DNA of 64,000 bases from Odontocerum albicorne (lineage: Eukaryota > Arthropoda > Insecta > Trichoptera > Odontoceridae), in assembly GCA_949825065.1 (NCBI GenBank), contig OX463863.1, positions 15,546,345 through 15,610,344 of the forward strand. Reading direction: 5' to 3'. The position numbers were made by a program, and so were the translations under genes. The notes below the pieces were generated by a model. The model searched no databases, was not told the origin of the DNA, and saw only the letters and a program-made list of their open reading frames with translations. Below are positions 53,165 through 64,000 of the stretch, in pieces. Each line of letters opens with the position of its first letter. Positions within the stretch are counted from its first letter, which is position 1.

Positions 53165-53665
53165 CTTATTATATTAAACCATGGTTTTAAAGCTATAGAT
53201 TATTGGATTGATTTATATCCAGAGCCCTTATTTAAACCAGTTATAGCCCAATCCAGCTAAAAGCAGTAATACTCAAATTGAAATTTCGCATGAATATAAA
53301 TGCAACTTGTCACAAGAATTATAAACATTTATATGAATCATATACAAAAAAATATAGGAAAACAGTACGCACATGCTTACTAACCATCACACATAAAATA
53401 CATACCTGAGATAGGTCAAGGCTCAGGTAATCAAAAGCCCCAATATACAAAAAGAAAGAAAATGATAATGTAAGAAAATAATAAAAACATGTATACAATC
53501 AATTCACTCCAACATGAAAAATAAAAAGTAAATAGAAATTTAAACACATTTACAGATATCTTGAAAAGTTTGAGAGAAACAAAGTCAATAAAGAAAAATA
53601 GGAAAAAATCAACGAGTCACGCCGCGGCGTTGGATTCATTATGTTACAATCTTTTTTCTCTTTAG
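53165..53665. repeat. Duplicate of 20015-20510
   Basis: Matches with scattered changes (for example CAACTTGTCACAAGAATTAT). Noncoding in both places. Confidence 0.8.
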
Positions 53666-55539
53666 TTGCATCTGTGATTTGTTGTCATCTGCGACTGGTT
53701 CTCTAGATTTTTAGCGTAGGGACACCCTTTTGCCAAAAAACATTTAATCTCTTTTCACACTTTTGATACTTAACTCCTAATAACAACACGTTTATTTGTC
53801 AAATTGTCCATTCAAAAACACATCGTTGCTGGACCTCGTATTGGAGGGTCCCCTCATCATTCCAACGTCAAATCAATTAGACCGTGCCGTGGAGTTTGTT
53901 TTTTTTAATCTTTACGTTTATTCCTATATAGGAAATACACATGCCTAATAAAATATGCAGTTTGGTTTTTATTACATTTTTTAAAATATAAATTTTGTCA
54001 GAATAAAACGTTTTCAGTTAATTTTATGTAATAATTTGCATTTTGGTGGTCAGGGGTCGGCAACGCATGGTTTTATAAAAATTATTTATTCTTCAAAACA
54101 ATCTTTTGGTATGTTAAATTTTAAAGCACGGCAAACAAAGACTTTTTTACAATCTGGACAATAATACCTCGTCTCTTAAGTAAAAATTTTGTGTCCATAA
54201 GAAAGATTTTACTCTAGAATTACTTACTACCGGGTGCAGTAATTTAATTTGGACACACAATTTTAATGGATCTGGGTTTGTTAACTTTCATTTGTCGTGT
54301 CCCCAGTAAACTAGGCTTTTGCCTGTATCTCACTGAGGACATATAGCATGAAAAACTAAATCGATACTTCTTTCCAATTTTTTATTATATTAAACCCCGT
54401 TGCACATTCTCATCAACCTGACAAACACACTTGATCCCCTGACCCCTCACACTTGATCACTCCAGACGGACAAAACCGGTTATCCCACAATATACCGCAC
54501 ATAATCATAAAAAAAACAACAAAAAATTCCACACTCAAGAGCTCATACAAACCTTTGCTACAAGTCATTCCTCTTGCAAGCCCAAGTATTCAAACTCATG
54601 TCACAATAACAACTAAGCTCCGATCGACTGCTTAAATTGTTTTCCTCCCTTTGCCTTTATTGATTTTGGCACTCCATTGTATGTTATGGGAGAATAATAG
54701 GCATATTGCCTTTGGGCAAAAGATGTTTTACCTCAAGGGATGGTGAACATTTGATCAGATACCATGGATGTCATTTGTCTCTGCTGAGTCTGCATCTTCC
54801 CTTCCTCTCGGTGATATTGCCAGAGAATGGTTAAATCGTAGCTGTGGTGGTGTGCCAAAAATGTCGTGATTCATCAACAAAAAGGCTGTAAAAATGTGAT
54901 TCATAAGCAAAAACGCAACAAACGCATAGGCACTTGCTGCCTTTTTGCTTATAAATCACATTTTACTGCTTTTTTGCTTAGAAAACCCTAGCATTTTGTA
55001 AAATTTTGTAAAAGACATTATGTCGATTTTAGTATTGAAATAAATGATTTACTGTATTTTTGTTATGGATTATGATTCAGAATTTGGTATGGGATATTGC
55101 CTCATACTTTGTTAAATTTCTGATATTTTCTCATATGCTGCGTTTTTACTTATGAGGGCAGTATAGTCGATCGTTTTCACTAACCCACCATTAGTATACT
55201 ATACAGGGACAAGCATTAAACAGAGTTTCTAAATTCAAAGATTTGCTCTCCTGCTTGGACCAGCATTGCCGCTCACCCCGAGCTGTCCTAGCATTATTTT
55301 CGGACTAACGCGGGTACCCTACCTGAACCGCTATGGACCTACTATATTTAATAAAATTGTAAAATTATTTACTTGACTTGTCATTGTCACCTTGAGCCCC
55401 TTGTATACGCTCTTTGAGTCATGGTAGTAGTACCATAGAGACACTTCATTTTTCTATTACTGGAAGGTGGTATAATAAAAAAAATCCAATAATTCACACA
55501 CAATGGTCTATTGAACTTCTTTGTTTGAGACTGCTTTCG
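53666..55539. other. Repeat-derived spacer before the third finger locus
   Basis: 54235-54370 matches 24990-25110. 54420-54850 matches the host repeat that flanks the 22015 mariner (21900-22014 and 23561-23860) and preserves its unfilled site near 54545. 54970-55400 shows nothing recognisable. Confidence 0.55.
54889..54965. repeat. Fold-back repeat, about 24-bp arms
   Basis: The left arm contains AATGTGATTCATAAGCAAAA. The right arm (54942-54965) is its near-perfect reverse complement. The 28-bp loop is more GC-rich. Confidence 0.75.
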
Positions 55540-61911
<6,372 letters not shown>

Positions 61912-63900
61912 TTAAGGCTTCTCTCCACTATGAATCCTTTCATGATATTTTAAATTACATTTAAATGAGAATCTCTTATTACATTGTCCACAGCTGTAAG
62001 GCTTCTCTCCACTATGCATCCTTTCATGAGATTTTAAGTGATTTTTTTGGGAGAATGTCTTATCACATTGTCCACAGCTGTAAGGCTTTTCTCCACTATG
62101 AATCCTTTCATGAGATTTTAAATTATCTTTTCTTAAGAACATCTTATCACATTGTCCACAGCTGTAAGGCTTCTCTCCAATATGAATCCTTTCATGACAT
62201 TTTAAATTACCTTTTCGTAAGAATGTCTTATCACATTGTCCACAGCTGTAAGGCTTCTCTCCACTATGAATCCTTTCATGAGATTTTAATTGATTTTTTT
62301 GGGAGAATGTCTTTTCACATTGTCCACAGCTGTAAGGCTTTTCTCCACTATGAATCTTTTCATGATATTTTAAATGTGTTTTTTGGGAGAATGTCTTATC
62401 ACATTGTCCACAGCTGTAAGACTTCTCTCCACTATGAATCCTTTCATGATATTTTAAATTATTTTTTTGCGAGAATGTCTTATCACATTGTCCACAGCTA
62501 TAAGGCTTCTCTCCACTATGCATCCTTTCATGAGATTTAAATTGTTTTTTTTGGGAGAATGTCCTATCACATTGTCCACAGCTGTAAGGTTTCTCTCCAC
62601 AATGAATCCTTTCATGAGATTTTAAATCACTTTTTCGTAAGAATGTTTTATCACATTCTCCACAGCTGTAAGGCTTCTCTCCACTATGAATCCTTTCATG
62701 AGATTTTAAATTATCTTTTCTTAAGAATATCTTATCACATTGTCCACAGCTGTGAGGCTTCTCTCCAATATGAATCCTTTCATGAGATTTTAAATCACCT
62801 TTTCGTAAAAATGTCTTATTACATTGTCTACAGCTGTAAGGCTTCTCTCCACTACGAATCCTTTCATGATCTCTTAATTTATCTTTTCGTGAGAATGTCT
62901 GTGAACGATTTCCACAACTATAGGATTTCTGTCTAGATGGATTATTTTTATAAATGTTGCTCATATCCCCTGAATCTAAAAAAATATGAAAATTAAGATA
63001 AAATCTCTGAATTATATATTTCTTTGAATATTGAAAATATAGATCTTATTGTAACAAAGCATTTCTCGATTTTTAGTTATTTGATTCATACAACAATTAA
63101 CTTGTATTGAATTGTTGACTTAGAATTTTTTTACAGAATTAAGATAAAAATATTTTAACTTTATTGTTGTATTTTCCACAGAGAAGTAATTAAATCTAAA
63201 AAAACAAAATATTAATTGCCTTATTAATAAAAGATCTAGGACTACTTATAATTAAACATGAACTTGGCATTAAATTTCCTTATGGTGGCTGCTTCCATAC
63301 AAATACCTTTCTCACTACAATACGTGTTAAATTTATATTGTTTTAAATCTTTATCATGTTGCATGTTAAAAGCGTCATTGATTTATACGGAATGGTAAAT
63401 TATTTAAAACATTCTGTCAAAATGATACCTTTCATAGTCACAGCGAGTTGTCGTTCTCAACTTTGGTATATGAGGATCGGAACACTGTACTAAGTTAAAT
63501 GTATGTATGTGGACGAGGCAAAGGAAGTATATGTTGCGATAGGAAAGTTTAGCATTCCGTCCTTTCTGTCTACTTCAACAAAGAAATGCATACATAAATG
63601 TATTAAATAAAAATATTTTCAATACAAATAACAATGATTAGGTTATAATATTATATAATGAGACCGGTATTAATGTGGACAAAACCATCCAAATACGAGA
63701 ATATGTATGTAATTCATTAATACCTTTGTGGTTCCTGATGTGGTTTATTAAACTGGCTTTGCTTTTGTACATTTCCCCACAGTCATCACACTCAAAGGGT
63801 TTCCCAGTAGCAGCATTACTTCCAGAGTCCGTGTCATGTAGTTCTGGAGGCCAAATAATTCTCATGACACTCGACACTCTGCCTGATGAGATGTCAAAAT
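61912..63900 (-). CDS. Zinc-finger gene A', partial (exons 3 and 2)
   Basis: Exon 3 is 62975-61912 and exon 2 is 63900-63724, identical to the gene A exons, with the same splice signals and the same TAA inside the array. Exon 1 would lie beyond base 64000 (expected about 64186-64384 if the repeat continues). It encodes the single CDDC finger, the DSGDMSNIYKNN junction, one degenerate and 11 canonical fingers. If the duplication is real this is a third family member; if it is an assembly artefact it is gene A again. Confidence 0.75.
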
Positions 63901-64000
63901 CTAAAATATAAGATTGTTTGGATTTCCTTTAAATTTAACTTTAAATTATAAGGAAGAAAATGTTGCACACCACTTAATCTTATTTCGTTTCTATTATATG

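Overview
The window is AT-rich eukaryotic DNA. It has spliced C2H2 zinc-finger genes and remains of mariner, Tc1-like, piggyBac, Penelope-like and non-LTR elements, plus MITEs. That mix points to an insect. I cannot name the species; a hemipteran-like genome is only a guess. I see no bacterial-type operons, no CRISPR array, no rRNA and no convincing tRNA gene.

Layout. 1-8097: poly-zinc-finger gene A (minus strand, three exons, 5625-8097), followed in its own direction by a long decayed finger array (5624-1). 8.1-25.5 kb: mobile-element remains (Tc1-like, a LINE, piggyBac carrying a MITE, a second Tc1-like, and a mariner split by an RTE-like LINE). 25.6-29.05 kb: gene B, a diverged paralogue with the same three exons (26049-29048). 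29.1-34.3 kb: a second copy of the downstream remains seen after gene A. 34.3-47.7 kb: a different block holding mariners, Penelope-like pieces, LINE pieces and an orphan first exon of the same style as the zinc-finger genes. 47.7-53.7 kb: a third copy of the 14.3-20.5 kb block. 55.5-64 kb: a third zinc-finger locus (A') running off the right edge.

Two scales of duplication are visible. Old, diverged tandem units of about 26-30 kb each carry one zinc-finger gene plus the same transposon remains. On top of this, bases 56288-64000 repeat bases 1-7713 at a constant offset of 56287, with no difference in anything I compared. The order is therefore A - B - A', as in a higher-order repeat. This is either a very recent 56.3-kb duplication or an assembly artefact.

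The zinc-finger genes A and B are the only clearly intact protein-coding genes. Exon 1 encodes an acidic leader with two psi-K-x-E motifs. Exon 2 encodes one atypical finger. Exon 3 encodes 11 (A) or 15 (B) further 28-residue finger units after one degenerate finger. Both arrays end at a single-base nonsense change inside a finger or linker, with more finger-coding DNA beyond it. They probably encode nuclear DNA-binding proteins; their targets are unknown. The mobile elements are nearly all broken. Several insertions can be dated relative to the duplications because other copies keep the empty site or share the same lesion.
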